A DNA stretch of 64,000 nucleotides from Ancistrus triradiatus (Eukaryota > Chordata > Actinopteri > Siluriformes > Loricariidae): contig JAJAGP010000763.1 of the NCBI GenBank assembly GCA_025084515.1, positions 62,001 through 126,000 on the forward strand, written 5' to 3'. Position numbers and translations under genes: made by a program. Each line of letters begins with the position of its first letter. Within the stretch, counting starts at the first letter, position 1. Under the pieces are notes generated by a model. That model saw nothing but the letters and a program-made list of their open reading frames with translations, did not search any database and was not told the DNA's origin. Below are positions 42,501 through 53,721 of this stretch, one piece after another.

Positions 42501-44237
42501 GGAGTTGAGTTTAGGTTTGCACCCTTGCTTTTTATGCACTAAAATTTCTCCAGGTCCCTTGAATTGTTTACTGATATTATGCGCTGTAGAGGGATAATTA
42601 TGTAAATCTCTATCTTTCTTTGAGGAACACTGATTTTAAACATTTCAATAATTTCCACATGCATTTGTTGACAAACTGTTGATTTTCTGTCCACCTTTGC
42701 TCCTCAAAAACTCAGCCTTTTGTGGCCTTTTGTGGATGGTGCTGTTGATTTTCTTTTCGATTATGATCACCTATTGACATTACCTGTTTGAAACCACATC
42801 ATTATGTAGTTTTTTGCTTGTTTTTTTTTTTACACCTCGATACTAGTCCTACATAAATTGCAGGAATTAATATACATCAACAAAAATGACATTAAGCTGA
42901 CCATAAAAAACATGAAATATTGTGGATTCACGCTGTCTACAATCAAAGCCAGTAAATGTAAATACCACTGTGTTTTCTTAACCGACTTTTCCCATAGCCT
43001 CCCAGCTTTTTCGGATTTGGGATATGTTGTAGCATTGCATCAAATACTGAAGCAGATTAAAAGAAAGAAAGTAAGAAAGCCTACACTTATTTTCCTGGTC
43101 TCTCTTGACCATAGACATGACATCATCAGAAATTTGCAGTTCATCCTTCTGGTTTGCAGCAAGCGTGTGGTCTTCTCTCCATGGTGACAGCATGGGGAAG
43201 GCTCTGTCTGAAGTCGACCTTGCATCGCTCCCAGAAGACCCTTTTGACCCCACATCCTGAATGAAATGATCATTGACAGTCACCAAGCAATCTCATTCAC
43301 AAAACTAAACCTAAACCCATGATTTCTCTTTTGGGATCTGTTGGAAGGAACCCGGGGTAATTTTTGAGCCTACACCTGGAGATGTTTACAGTTAATTCGG
43401 ACGGCACACACCCAAGAGCTGCTCCGTTCACTAGTATTGTGTATGGAACCCCACATGGAAGAACTCGATCATACACCATCAAAGTTTCCCATGCCTCACT
43501 TTTGAAGCTTTTTAAGACCTTTTACCTTTTAACAAGATTACAGTGACTCCTTTTATTGGTTTTTCCCCAATGTGGCTGTAACTTTTCCCTTCGATTGTTC
43601 CTTCAGTCGCACCAGTAACTGTTTCAGCATTACGATTATGCCACATTTCCAAGGAGCCTATTTCAAGTCACTGCATATTCTTGAAGGGTTCATACAATGT
43701 TTAAAATGTGGTGTACAAGACATACAGAAGGACTGTAGTAATAATATTTAGTGGTGATAATAATATTTAGTTTCCTGACAGTATATTTGTCTAAGAGCTC
43801 GGTCATTAGTTTATATTCACTATGTATGTATTAAAACATCTATATTAATATTACACGTCATGGCTAAGAGACAGTAAAGAATAAATTAGTTAAAAGTTTT
43901 TCATGTCCCCTCAGTGATCTCTTAAACTATGAAGAAGTATAGACTTACTTTTACGTTACAGCAGAGTAAGAACTGATTGTCTCTTAGCAGTACTACTTAC
44001 TGTAATGAAGAACATCCTCTTCGTTCCATCTTCATCTACTACACCCTCTATGACGGGGAATCTTCTGGAAAAGGGCCCCGCTGCATTCACCACATCTGCT
44101 CCCAACACTAAATTAAAGTCTAAATCATTTTCTGTTCTATCCTCCTCAGTTCTGCCTGTAGGTACAGCTATGGTTGCTGAGTGAGAAACCAAGTTGAGCA
44201 AAAGTGCAAGCACAAAGACCAGTGTTGAGTTGATCAT
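38909..44237 (-). CDS. pmch: pmch, pro-melanin-concentrating hormone, with an aberrant intron 2 donor
   Basis: MCH is a secreted cyclic neuropeptide of the hypothalamus acting on G-protein-coupled receptors in appetite and, in fish, skin paling. Three exons give about 150 residues. A signal peptide at 1-24 (MINSTLVFVLALLLNLVSHS) is followed by an acidic pro-region with FSRRFPVIEG and DEDGTKRMFFIT, a KR cleavage site, then the 19-residue peptide DQEMLRCMIGRVYRPCWQA, whose cysteines close the hormone ring. Intron 2 falls inside the MCH Met codon, as in mammals. It starts AT rather than GT at the only position that keeps the frame, so expression of MCH is uncertain. Orientation and place next to parpbp match the vertebrate order. 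This is the mammal-like pmch, not the intronless teleost paralogue. Confidence 0.9.
39128..39355 (-). repeat. Family R repeat, copy R2
   Basis: Reverse complement of R1: CCCAAGGAGGTTGGGTCCC, CTTGCCACTGTCGCCCTAGG, AATGCTCCATTGTAAAAAGC, TATATAAATAAATCTGACTT. In pmch intron 2. Confidence 0.8.
39535..39566 (+). repeat. (GT)n microsatellite
   Basis: About 14 GT units in pmch intron 2. Confidence 0.95.
40590..42310 (+). repeat. Family H repeat split by Tc1 copy A6
   Basis: Left part up to 40695 (GAGGAAACCAGAGCATAGGG, GGGATCGAACTGGGGATGCTGG) and right part from 42265 (GAGGTGACGGTTAACCCCTGCGCTGTGCTGTGCTGCCC) together form the 3' end of family H, interrupted exactly at TA by the transposon. Confidence 0.75.
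40696..42264 (+). mobile_element. Tc1 family A, copy A6, near full length
   Basis: Left CAGTGGTGCTGGAAAAATGA, right ACAAACTTTCAAGCACCACTG, TA on both sides. A transposase frame at 41123-41470 keeps the HTH/hook region (GRPTKITPRARRVIVGEVTK, VNVHESTIRRTL, LLSKKNIAARLQFAKE); the catalytic part is broken by indels. About 30 bp of the 5' region (ACATTTACATTTACAGCATT and following) is not Tc1 but the head of the short repeat seen at 63667. In pmch intron 2. Confidence 0.92.
42360..43025 (+). mobile_element. DNA transposon family C, copy C2, internally deleted
   Basis: Contains CAACACATTCCAAAAAAAGT near the left, the right-half block TTTCTTTGAGGAACACTGAT, and ends CCAGCTTTTTCGGATTTGGG. Transposase frames are lost. 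It ends only 66 bp from pmch exon 2. Confidence 0.7.
43091..43256 (-). CDS. pmch: pmch exon 2
   Basis: Acceptor TTTCATTCAG; 55 codons plus one base, DVGSKGSSGSDARSTSDRAF to QISDDVMSMVKRDQE + A. KR precedes the hormone. The intron that follows begins ATAAGTG instead of GTAAGTG. Confidence 0.85.
44001..44237 (-). CDS. pmch: pmch exon 1
   Basis: 79 codons from ATG at 44237. Hydrophobic signal peptide, then AVPTGRTEEDRTENDLDF; ends GTKRMFFIT at donor ACA|GTAAGT, phase 0. Confidence 0.88.
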
Positions 44238-44273
44238 GATGGTAGGAGATAGTCTTGTACAAATGGCACCCAG

Positions 44274-44280
44274 TTTTTAT
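44274..44280 (-). promoter_or_regulatory. Possible TATA box of pmch
   Basis: ATAAAAA on the minus strand 37 bp upstream of the ATG. The position would imply a very short 5' UTR, so this is tentative. Confidence 0.3.
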
Positions 44281-44444
44281 GTCATTTGGGTCTCCTTCAA
44301 CATCTTTTATAGCTATGAAACTACAAAGGAATAAGCTGGCTGAAATGTATGAAAAGTGACGTAAGTGGTTTTTTTTTGTACCCTTTATGATACGGTACAA
44401 CTAAGAGGACTAGCTCTGTCATTTCTTAAGAAGACGGTGATGAC

Positions 44445-44966
44445 CTATCGCAATAAGGCATTGTGCAAGTGTTTGTGGTGTTTATGAGTGGTTCTGACCG
44501 TTTCAGAGGATCTCTTTGTGCTTGTTGTCTTTCCTTTCAGTCTGGATACAACAAACATGCAGGAAGGACATTTTAAACCATCTTGCTTTATTTCCTTCCA
44601 CAGACAGTTCTTCAGCCTCACAGTGGGGGCCAAAGGTCCTGAACTGAGGTCACATATTAGATCAGGTCTTGACATGGTAATAGAAAACATGGTGGAAACC
44701 CATGCAGCGAATGGAATGAGAGGCAGCAAGACACTGTCATCCATTATATCAGCAGGTCCATTGTATCCTGTAATTGACTGGTACACCATTCGAGCGTTTG
44801 GTGACAGATGGATGGTCTGTAATTTAATGACAGAATGCTCTTTGCTACTTCGGTAAATAAGATTGCACACTGAATCACACTGAATCATTCCTGAATCATT
44901 CCCCCAAATTACTTTATTTGAAAAGATTTTAGACAAGGTAACGGGTGCATCTCCCTCTCTCCCCAA
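44445..44966 (-). other. 173-residue open frame upstream of pmch, unrecognised
   Basis: A stop-free frame on the minus strand (MGREGDAPVTLSKIFSNKVI ...). A 122-residue frame overlaps it on the plus strand (44488-44856). The predicted protein has no motif I recognise and neither signal peptide nor membrane segment is obvious. Codon bias cannot be judged by eye. It may be a decayed repeat or chance. Confidence 0.25.
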
Positions 44967-44969
44967 CTA

Positions 44970-47900
44970 GTCTTCAGTTCATTAAAAGGTGCAAGTATTT
45001 TGCTTAATAATATCAATACAGCAGAAGTATATAGGAAAAAGGGCATGGGACATGAATAATAGTTATTGAACTAAGCTGAAGTGTTTTTACTTGGAACACT
45101 CAGCCTTTATTTTGTAAGTATTTTTGTTGGAGGGAGAAACCTCTACTGAAGAACTAAACTGGTCTATGGAGACACTGTTGTTCCAGGAGCAGTATAACTG
45201 AGTTTGGACCACTCTGTTATTCTAACCTTACTTTCTCAGTTGCCATTAGCCCTTTTGAGCCTGTTCACTATCACTCATAAGCATCTTAGGCAGTTTTAGT
45301 ATTCATGCCTAATAATAATAATATATTAACATATAAAATGATCTTAATCTTAATATAAACCTCTAAACATCTTAGTATTTGTATTGTCATTCATTTAAGA
45401 AGTGTTTTTATAAGTACCATTATAGATGGTTTCCATTGTTACATATTGCAAAGGCTGTATGAGGAACATAACTAGCACCCTGGTACAGAGATTACAGTGC
45501 TGACTATGATGCATGTTGGAGCTGTGTGGAATACAAAGTCAGATACCAGATATCAATTCTTTACACTTACATTCATACACTAGATCATATGATAGTTGAA
45601 TCATGTGATACTGGATACAGAATCATGCAGAAAACAGCACCACAGCTCACAGCATTATCATGGGAACAGTGACATGATTAGGGGACGGGTATTCTAGCCA
45701 AAACACATGGAATCCAAAATGGGGCAGAAAACTGGAGACTGAAGTTACAGCAAAGTTGCAGAGAGAGTACCGAGCAAATTTTTCCCCATAAAGAATAACG
45801 TAAATTGAATGAATCCATTCCAGACCCACAGAAAATCCCCCCTGTATGAGGCATTATATGTGTTAATGGAGCAGGTGCTCCCTGGTTTATGATGGGCATA
45901 CTGTATGTTCAACAAATCCATCATGAGTTACATGGATCCTGAACTGAGGAGCTTAACGAGTGTTTGGTAGAGCGTCTATACTGTATCACAGCAGAGCCTA
46001 TCATAAGTAAACTATGATAAGTTAATGTTTAAAACGCTTTCATTAACCTACAGTCGACCAAAATCATTAACACAAAGCTTATTTTATAATAAAGTGCTGA
46101 AAAATGCATGTGATTTAGTGAACAATGCATTGAAAATGATAAGTAAAAGCAAAATATACCGAAAAGCAGGATACCCAGCAAATGACGAGAACATTTTTGT
46201 AGTCAAAATGTTTCGAGAACCGAATTCGACGCGTTCTGAGGTGGTGCAGAACCGAGGAACCACTGTACAAATTTTCACAGAAGTCATAGCTTAAGGTGAG
46301 ACTATATTCAGCCTTGGTTGGTGCTAGATCCTTAAAATTAGCTTGGTCTATCAAGGCGAGCTGGTCACTTTGAGGCGATGATGCCTTTCACACAGCCCAG
46401 TACTCCAATAGCAGATCTATCCTTGGTGCTGGGAGTTTCTGAGTTGCCTATTAAGGTAGAATGGTCTGTTTCACTAAAGTATAATATGGTTGACTAGTTC
46501 TAATAATCGTAATACTTAAAATGTGACATGATAAGGCATTTTAAAATTTCAGGAGACAAAGTTGCCTTGACTGTGTATGTGTCCAGCAGGGGAAGAGATC
46601 AGCTGCAGTGCAGTAAAAGGGCTGTGTGGTTTATCAGGGCCTAACCCGTTAACTGAAACTTCAGTCCTTTATCCTAAATGTCCAGTGTCCACTGTATGCT
46701 CTAGGGTGCTGTGTTGTATACATTTGCTGCCTTTAGTTTTTGTGCTGCAGAAGAATGTCAAACAATAGAAGTTCATGTCTTTACTGAAAACAAAAAATAT
46801 TTCATCACTTGCTAGGCAATAATCTGAATAATCATGCACACACAGATACACACATATTCTATAATCGTGAGGACTTTCTATGAACATATTATTACTGTAG
46901 CTAATTATTCCTATACCTACATTTACACCTAAACCTAATCTTAACCTCAGTAATGGAAAGGACATCATTTGGCTCTTCAGGATGTTCAAAAATAGTTTCA
47001 GTTTTTATTTAAGAAAAATAATAGCAAATGAAAAGATTATGAAAGAATGGAAAAAAGAAAAAGTTTCCGTGCTGGAACCAAGGAAAATGTTAGATCTCTC
47101 TGTACTTGTGGGGACATTAGATCCTCCTAATGACACACACACACACACAGACACACACACACAGTGAGGTAAGGGAACACCAAGCGTGCCATGATCCAGC
47201 AAGTGTGCACTGAGTGACAAAAGGTCCCGGAAATAGAAAAAGACTTACTTTGTCAAACTATCAGTCTTGGGAAGGACGTTACTGACAAATAAGTATCATT
47301 TAATAAAAATTTGTTTATTAATATTGCTCATTTTTATTTTATTTTATATATCGCAGAGATGCTGGATGCACATAAATAAGTACGCACCAAATATGAGAGG
47401 TGCCATATCCGCCAGGATCCGGTTCAAATTAAGCAGTGCATGCAATGGGCACAATAAAAAGGCAAAGATGACAGAAAGGAGAGCTAACGAGGAGTCCAGT
47501 GTTATGGTGACTCATTGAAAGTAGGTGGGAATAACCAAGTAGGAATGTTCTCATAAGACATATTGTATATACCAACTGTTAATCTTTCCTATCTCTAGTT
47601 TTATTCATCATACTTGCTATTTCATATCATGACAATATGTGACCAATGAGACATCAAACCCTATGCAAGCCCAGAAAGTTTCCAGAGTGCTTTGCAATAC
47701 CTCTGGCAGGCATCTGGAATTCATAAAGCCACAGTTAATTGCATAACTGCGTTTAACTTTCAAGCATGTATAGCCTGTGAGTGTAACACAACATGACAAC
47801 TTTACACAGTACACAGCTACATTTTCTGTTCCAGTAGGAGGTCAATGCAAGCTTTTCAACTCTTGTTTGTGTTATCCCGCTGATATCTAATGAGAATTCT

Positions 47901-48414
47901 CACTTTAGTTTTTGTTTGTTTTGTCTACAATATCATCTTGGTCCTAAGATGGCCATAGTGGTTGTATGTTCTTTGGCAGACACGGAACCCAGTGCTTCAG
48001 CTGTTTTGCTTAGAGGTATCTTTTTACTATACCAACCAAAATTACAGACATTCTGTAACTTAAGTGTTGCACAGCAAGGAAATTAATTTCTGCACTCTCA
48101 GTATTTTGAATGAAGTTTGTTCGGTGACAATACTTACATCAACATCAGGACATTTTAATATTCCCTCTCAGAATCTTTGACCACACTTCATCTTCCTGTC
48201 TCTCACATACATTTTCACAGTTGCATCAGAGTGTCTGCCTTCATTTATTGCAAAAGATGGCACCACTCGATTGCGAATATAAAGAATTCTGATGCAGTTC
48301 TCTTCTAAGTAGGTATTTGTTCTGTGTGAAGTGAAACATTACTTGTTTATTACCAATATGTTCGGTCAGTGGCAAGCAGACATTATTCATTGATTCACTG
48401 CTGTGTATTTCAGT
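44970..48414. other. Intergenic DNA between pmch and the igf1 end, first part
   Basis: No gene seen. A possible unclassified repeat lies near 45840-46275, ending in GAACCGAGGAACCACTGTAC. A short (CA)n run lies at 47133-47163. AT-rich elsewhere. Confidence 0.5.
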
Positions 48415-48416
48415 GT

Positions 48417-48555
48417 TACAACTCCAAATCACAAGAAGCTGGGACAGAAAAAGTTGAGACAGTATATAAACTGCAATTCAAATTAAACGCAGTGTTTATT
48501 ACAGTTACTTTGACTTTCATTTCATTGCAGACAGTATGAACCAAATTTATTTCGA
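48417..48555 (+). mobile_element. Family C left-end fragment, copy C3
   Basis: TTACAACTCCAAATCACAAG, GACTTTCATTTCATTGCAGACAGTATGAACC. Only the left terminal repeat. It may be the missing left end of C4 at 50195-51115, separated by later insertions. Confidence 0.7.
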
Positions 48556-48703
48556 TCCAAGGTGGAGCAGCCTGGGTCCTTTCCGGGTGGAGTCTGCATG
48601 TCCTCCCCATGGGTTTACTCTGGGTACTCTGGTTTCCTCCCACAGTCCAAAGACTGTGTTAGGTTAATTGATTACGCTAAATCGGGCCCAACCTGAGTGT
48701 ATT
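48556..48703 (-). repeat. Family H repeat fragment, minus orientation
   Basis: GGAGTCTGCATGTCCTCCCC, TCTGGTTTCCTCCCACAGTC and TTAGGTTAATTGATTACG are reverse complements of the core of the copy at 11826. Confidence 0.75.
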
Positions 48704-48705
48704 TA

Positions 48706-49715
48706 CAATGCATTTGGAAAGTCTTTACAGCCTCCATTCTTCTTGGGTATGATGCCAGAAGGTTTTCACATCTGGATTTAGGGATTTTTTTCTGTCAGGT
48801 TGGATGGAGAACAATGGTGTACAGCCATTTTCAGGTCTCTCCAGAGATGTTTGATTTGGTTCAAGTCAGGGCTCTGGCTGGGCCACTCAAGGACATTCAC
48901 ATAATTGTTCCTAAGCCACTCCTGTGTGTCTTGGCTGTGTGCTTAAGGTCATTGTCTTGTTGAGGTCAAGTCTGAGGTCCCAAGCGGTCTGGGTCAGGTT
49001 TTCATTAAGATTATCTCTGTACTTTTTACTCCATTCAGCTTTCCATCAACCCTGACCAGTCTCCCTGTCCTAACCTATGATAACACCCCAACGGCATGAT
49101 GCTGCCACCATCATGCTTCACTGTAGGTATGGTATTGGGTAGGTGATGAGCAGTGCCTGGTTTCCTCCAGACATGGTGCTTAGAATTGAGACCAAAAAGA
49201 TCTTCTTTTGATCAGAACAGAGAATTCTCACAGTCTGAGAGTCCTTTAGGTGCTTTTTTGTGGGAACCTTCAGTGCAGCAGACTTTTTTGTGGTCTGTTC
49301 CTCCACACAATCCTGTCTCTGAGCTCTACAGGCAGTTCCTTCCTCCTCATCACTTGGATTTTGTTCTGATATGCATTGTAGTAGAACTTAAATGAACCGG
49401 ATTGTGCCTTTACAAATCATGTCCAATCAACTGAACTTACCACAGGTGGACTTCAATCAGTGTAGAAACATCTCAAAGATGATCTAGAGAAATGGGAGGT
49501 CCCCAGAGCTAAATGTCACATCAAAGGGTCTGAATACTTATGTCTAGACGAAATTTTAGTTTTCCTTTTTAATAAGTTCTAAAATTCTATTTTATCTTTA
49601 CCATTATGGGGTACGGAGTGCAGAATGATGAGGGAACATTTTTTTTTAGATTTTAGCACAAGGCCTCAACATAGCAAAATGTGAAAAAAAGTGAAAGGAC
49701 TTTCTGAATGCATTG
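48706..49715 (-). mobile_element. Tc1 family D, internally deleted, minus orientation
   Basis: Ends CAATGCATTTGGAAAGTCTT and GGACTTTCTGAATGCATTG, both flanked by TA. The body reads as reverse Tc1 transposase (CAGGGCTCTGGCTGGGCCAC is the C-terminal WPSQSPDLNP region; GATGCTGCCACCATCATGCT is GGGS-like). 1010 bp, no open frame. Confidence 0.88.
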
Positions 49716-49802
49716 TATATGACTAGTCTTGATGTAACCTTGTGTCTGTAGTTAAAATGGCCTATGATGCAGATGATAACGACTACCTAACCACTTTGTA
49801 AT

Positions 49803-50189
49803 GTTCTGTCACTTCCGCTGAGAGTGGCCTGCACTACAACTCCCACAATCCTCCGGCTGACCACGTGACTTCCCTCACCAATCAAAGTCATCCCTCGAGA
49901 TCACAGTTGCCGGAGTACTGGTTGAACTCACCTGTTCTCCGCTGTATTTATACCCGGCTATTTGGCTTCGTCCTTGTGAAGTACTGGCTCACATCTATGG
50001 GTTTGGTTGCCTGTTGGACTGATTACCAGTTTCGAACCTTGCCTGTTTACTCTCTGTCCATTTGCCTAGTCCCTGAAGTGTTGTCCTCTCTGGTTGATTC
50101 ATGTTTGCCTGTTTTTGGTGCCGAAAATAAACCAGGTTCCTACCTTTTCATCTGCGAGCGTCTATCTTGTTCGTTCTGTGTTACACAAT
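49803..50189 (+). mobile_element. Probable solo LTR of a retrotransposon
   Basis: A GC-richer block starting TGTTCTGTCACTTCCGCTGA, with TACAACTCCCACAATCCTCC, a TATA-like GTATTTATACCC (49943-49954), AAAATAAACC (poly(A) hexamer near 50127), and an end in TGTTACACA. The order promoter, poly(A) signal, terminal CA fits U3-R-U5. No internal gag/pol and no clear target duplication. A chance frame of 194 codons crosses it. Confidence 0.6.
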
Positions 50190-50580
50190 CCTTACACATA
50201 ATCCTTAAACACTTAAAGGACGTTTTGGCACCAAGGATACCAAGCAATATATGCATTACAGGGGTTCCTTTGTCCCATTCTTCCTGCAAATACGTCTTAA
50301 GGTGTACAACATTATGGGGTAGTCTTTGTTGCATTTTTGTTTCAAAATACACATTCTCTACCGAAGACAGGTCAGGACAGCAGTCAGGCCAGTCCAGTGC
50401 CTGTGCCATCTTATTCCATACCCATGCCTTTGTAATGTGTGCAGCATAGACTTCCCTTAAAATTACGTCTGACAAAACCCCATTCCATGCCAGACCCTGG
50501 CTTTTGGATCTGTTGCTGATAACAGTCTGGGTGGTCCTATTCATCTTTGGTCCGATGTACGCAGTGTACATGGCTTCCAA
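50140..50580 (-). pseudogene. Family C transposase C-terminal remnant, 146-residue frame
   Basis: Best-preserved family C coding piece in the window. It runs over the element edge into LTR sequence (GAKTSFKCLRIMCKDCVTQN), so the natural C-terminus is not certain. Confidence 0.65.
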
Positions 50581-51115
50581 AAAGATCTGGAATACTGATT
50601 CATCTGACCACAGTACATGTTTCCATTGTGTGTTGGTCCATCCTAGATGCCTCTGAGCCCAGAGAATTTGACTGCACTTCTGAACATGGTTGACTTAAGG
50701 CTTCTTTTTGCACAGTATCATTTTCCGTGGTATTTGTGAATGTAACTTTGTATTGTAGTGCTTGACAAAGCTTTATCATAGAGCTTGATAAATAATCCCT
50801 TGCCCGTGTGGTTCCATCAGTTACTGATGAATGACGGTTTTTGATGCAGTGCCCTTTACACACTGAAATTCGTCAATTTTAGTTGAATTGTTTAATGACA
50901 TTGAACACTTTAGAAGAGGAAATATGTGATACTTTAAACATTTCATTAATTTTCTAATGGATTTGTTGATAAACTCTAGATCCTTTGCACATCTTTGGTC
51001 CCCAACAACTCCCCAACGAGCCTGTTTACATTACCCTGTTTGAAATCGTCTTTTAGTTTTTTTACATCATTACTAGCCCAACATTATCCCTGTCCCAACT
51101 TTTTTAAAACAAATT
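50195..51115 (-). mobile_element. Family C copy C4 with transposase remnant, minus orientation
   Basis: The minus-strand frame at 50580-50140 reads MEAMYTAYIGPKMNRTTQTV, then LAWNGVLS, LDWPDCCPDLSSVENVYFET and LKTYLQEEWDKG. The WPxxxPDLSxxEN block is the catalytic Glu region of Tc1/mariner-type DDE enzymes. A second frame at 50863-50600 holds the preceding IKNRHSSVTDGTTRARDYLS part. Right end CTGTCCCAACTTTTTTAAAA. Confidence 0.75.
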
Positions 51116-51327
51116 AAATGACGTTGACCTTTCAGCTTTCAAAATTCAGAAAAACTGAGTCATATATCCACAGGCCAGTAAATGATTAAAACAACCAAAA
51201 CTGTAATTTTATTGGGTGCCAATAAAAAAATTGTCTGTTTTTTCTTGGAAAAACTTACTTCAGCTAAAATCAAATATTTCAATATGAGTTTACTCATATA
51301 ACCTAAAAATATATTTTTCAGTGTAGC

Positions 51328-51368
51328 AACTTTAGAATTGTTGGAGGACATCCAACAATTCTAAAGTT
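51328..51368. repeat. Perfect hairpin, 18-bp arms, 5-nt loop
   Basis: AACTTTAGAATTGTTGGA, loop GGACA, TCCAACAATTCTAAAGTT. The arms extend imperfectly (GTGTA-GC / GTTACAC). Not part of a recognised element. Confidence 0.95.
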
Positions 51369-52069
51369 TGTTACACTTATAATTAATTCATTTGGCTTCA
51401 GTACTTCCTTCCAAGTTGCTGCAGATACAGATCCTATCGCTATGCACGAAGCAAAATTACCCTCTGATTTGAATGTCAGTTGATGTCAGATTTACACACT
51501 CCCTCAGAACTTGGGGCAAGTTAAAATAGCCAGTCCACCTACTGATATGTTTTGCAATGTCTAAGGAACTAAAGTGAACCAAAATGCTAAACGTGAGAGA
51601 AACCAAAGACAAGAATCAAAACATGCATCACTGAAGCTATGCCACATCAACACTACCTGCTGGAGTAACGTGACACCCACACAATTAGATATATAGTGTA
51701 CTGTAATTGAGAGGAATGTTTATAGTGAGCACGTGTTATTCAGTTAATATATCTCTGGATGATGCCTCTTTATTACACTGCTGGAGGTCATTTTATTTTA
51801 AGTGATGAAGAATCCCATGTCTAGGTAATTGCTTTTGTGTTCTTTTCCACAGCTGTGACACAAATACTCTCTGTATTGATGATGAACCCTATACTGTTTT
51901 TTTACTGTTTTAAAAGTTTTAAAAAAAAAACACTCACAGGTCAAAGGTAGTCCTCCGTTCATTCAAGCTTCATCCTTCCCCTTACTGGTGTTTACATTTC
52001 CTGTAAAATGTATATAATTGCAATTGGAATTATATATTTTTATATTTTAAGAAGGGTGTGGAGTATAAA

Positions 52070-53698
52070 CAGTAGTGCTTGAAGTTTGTGAACCTCCTTT
52101 TTTCGAATTTTTTCTATATTTCTTTTTTCGAAGTTTCTATATTTCTGCATAAATATGACCTAAAACATCATCAGATTTTCACACAAGTCCCCTAAAAGTA
52201 GATAAAGAGAACCCAGTTACACAAATGAGACAAAAATATTATACTTGGTCATTTATTTTTGAGGAAAATGATCCAATATTACATATTAGTGAGTGGCAAA
52301 AAGTATGTGAGCCTCTGCTTTCAGTATCTGGTGTGACCCCCCTGTGCAGCAATAACTGCAGCTAAACGTTTCCTGTAGCGGTTTGATCAAGTCCTGCAAC
52401 ACCTGCAGTCCTGCATAATCCCATTTCCATTGGATTAAGGTCAGGACTTTTGGACTTGGCCATTCCAAATTCCAAAACATGAACTTTATTCGTTCTGTAA
52501 CCATTCTTTGGTAGAACGGCCTTGTGTGCTTAGGGTCGCTGTCTTGCTGCATGGACCCAACCTTCTCTTGAAGATTCAGTTCAGGGACAGATGTCCCTGA
52601 CATTTTTTCCTTTAGAATTCTCTGATATCATTCAGAATTCATTGTTCCATCATGATGGCAAGCCGTCCTGCCCAGATGCATCAAACAGGCCCCAAACCAT
52701 GATACTACCACCACCATGTTTCACAGATGGGATAAGGTTTCTTATGCTGGAATGCAGTGTTTTTCCTTTCTCCAAACATAAACGCTTTTCTTTGAAACCA
52801 AAAGTTCTATTTTGGTCTCATCCGTTCCACAAACATTCTTCCCAATAGGCCTTCTGGCTCGTCCACGTGATCTTTAGCAACACTAACTGCAGACGAGCAG
52901 CAATGTTCCTTTTTTGGAGAGCAGTGGCTTCTCCTTGTAAGCCCTGCCATGCACACCATTGTTTGTTCAGTGTTCTTCTGATGGTGGACTCAATGAACAT
53001 TAACATATGGTGCCAATGTGAGAGATAGGTCTTCAGTTGCTTAGAAGTTACCCTGGGGTCTCCTTTTGTGACCTCACCAACTATTACACACCTTGCTCTT
53101 GGAGTGATCTTTTTGTTGGGCGACCACTCCTGGGGAGGGTAAACAATGGTCTTGAATTTCCTCCATTTGTACACAATCTGTCTGATTGTGGGATTGGTGG
53201 AGTCCAAACTCTTTAGAGATGGTTTTTGTAAATTTTACACCTTTCCAGCCTGATTGAGCATCAACAACTCTTTTTTTTTCTGAGCTCCTCAGAAATCTCC
53301 TTTGTTCGTACCATGATGCACTTCCACAAACATGTGTTGTGAAAGAGCAGACTTTGATAGATCCCTGTTCTTTAAAAAAAATAAACAGGGTGCCCACCTC
53401 ACACCCTGATTTTGGCCATCCCATTGACTGAAAACACCCTGTCTCTAATTTCACCTTCAAATGAACTGCTAATCCTAGAGGTTCACATATTTTTTGCCAC
53501 TCACTAATATGTAATATTGGATCATTTTTCCTCAATAAATAAATGACCAAGTATAAATTTTTGTCTCATTTGTGTAACTGGGTTCTCTTTATCTACTTTT
53601 AGGACTTGTGGTGAAATCTGAATGATGTTTTTTTAAGCTCATATTTATGCAGAAATATAGAAAATTCTAAAGGGTTCACAAACTTTCAAGCACCACTG
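52070..53698 (-). mobile_element. Tc1 family A, copy A7, near full length, indel-rich, minus orientation
   Basis: CAGTAGTGCTTGAAGTTTGT at the left and ACAAACTTTCAAGCACCACTG at the right. Minus-strand transposase pieces appear in three frames (53550-53074, 53207-52818, 52603-52286), for example RTKEISEE-like start, WRKFKTIV, LNLQEKVGSMQQDSDPKHT. Many single-base insertions, often in homopolymers. Flanking TA unclear. Confidence 0.9.
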
Positions 53699-53721
53699 TT
53701 TAATTATAGCAAATGATTAGT

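Noticed and set aside
43297..43482. Minus-strand frame in pmch intron 1 as a possible extra exon
   Set aside because: Exons 1 and 2 join cleanly in phase 0 at GTAAGT and TTTCATTCAG; the frame has no pro-hormone features.
49865..50449. 194-codon plus-strand frame
   Set aside because: It crosses the boundary between the probable LTR and the family C transposon, so it cannot be one protein.
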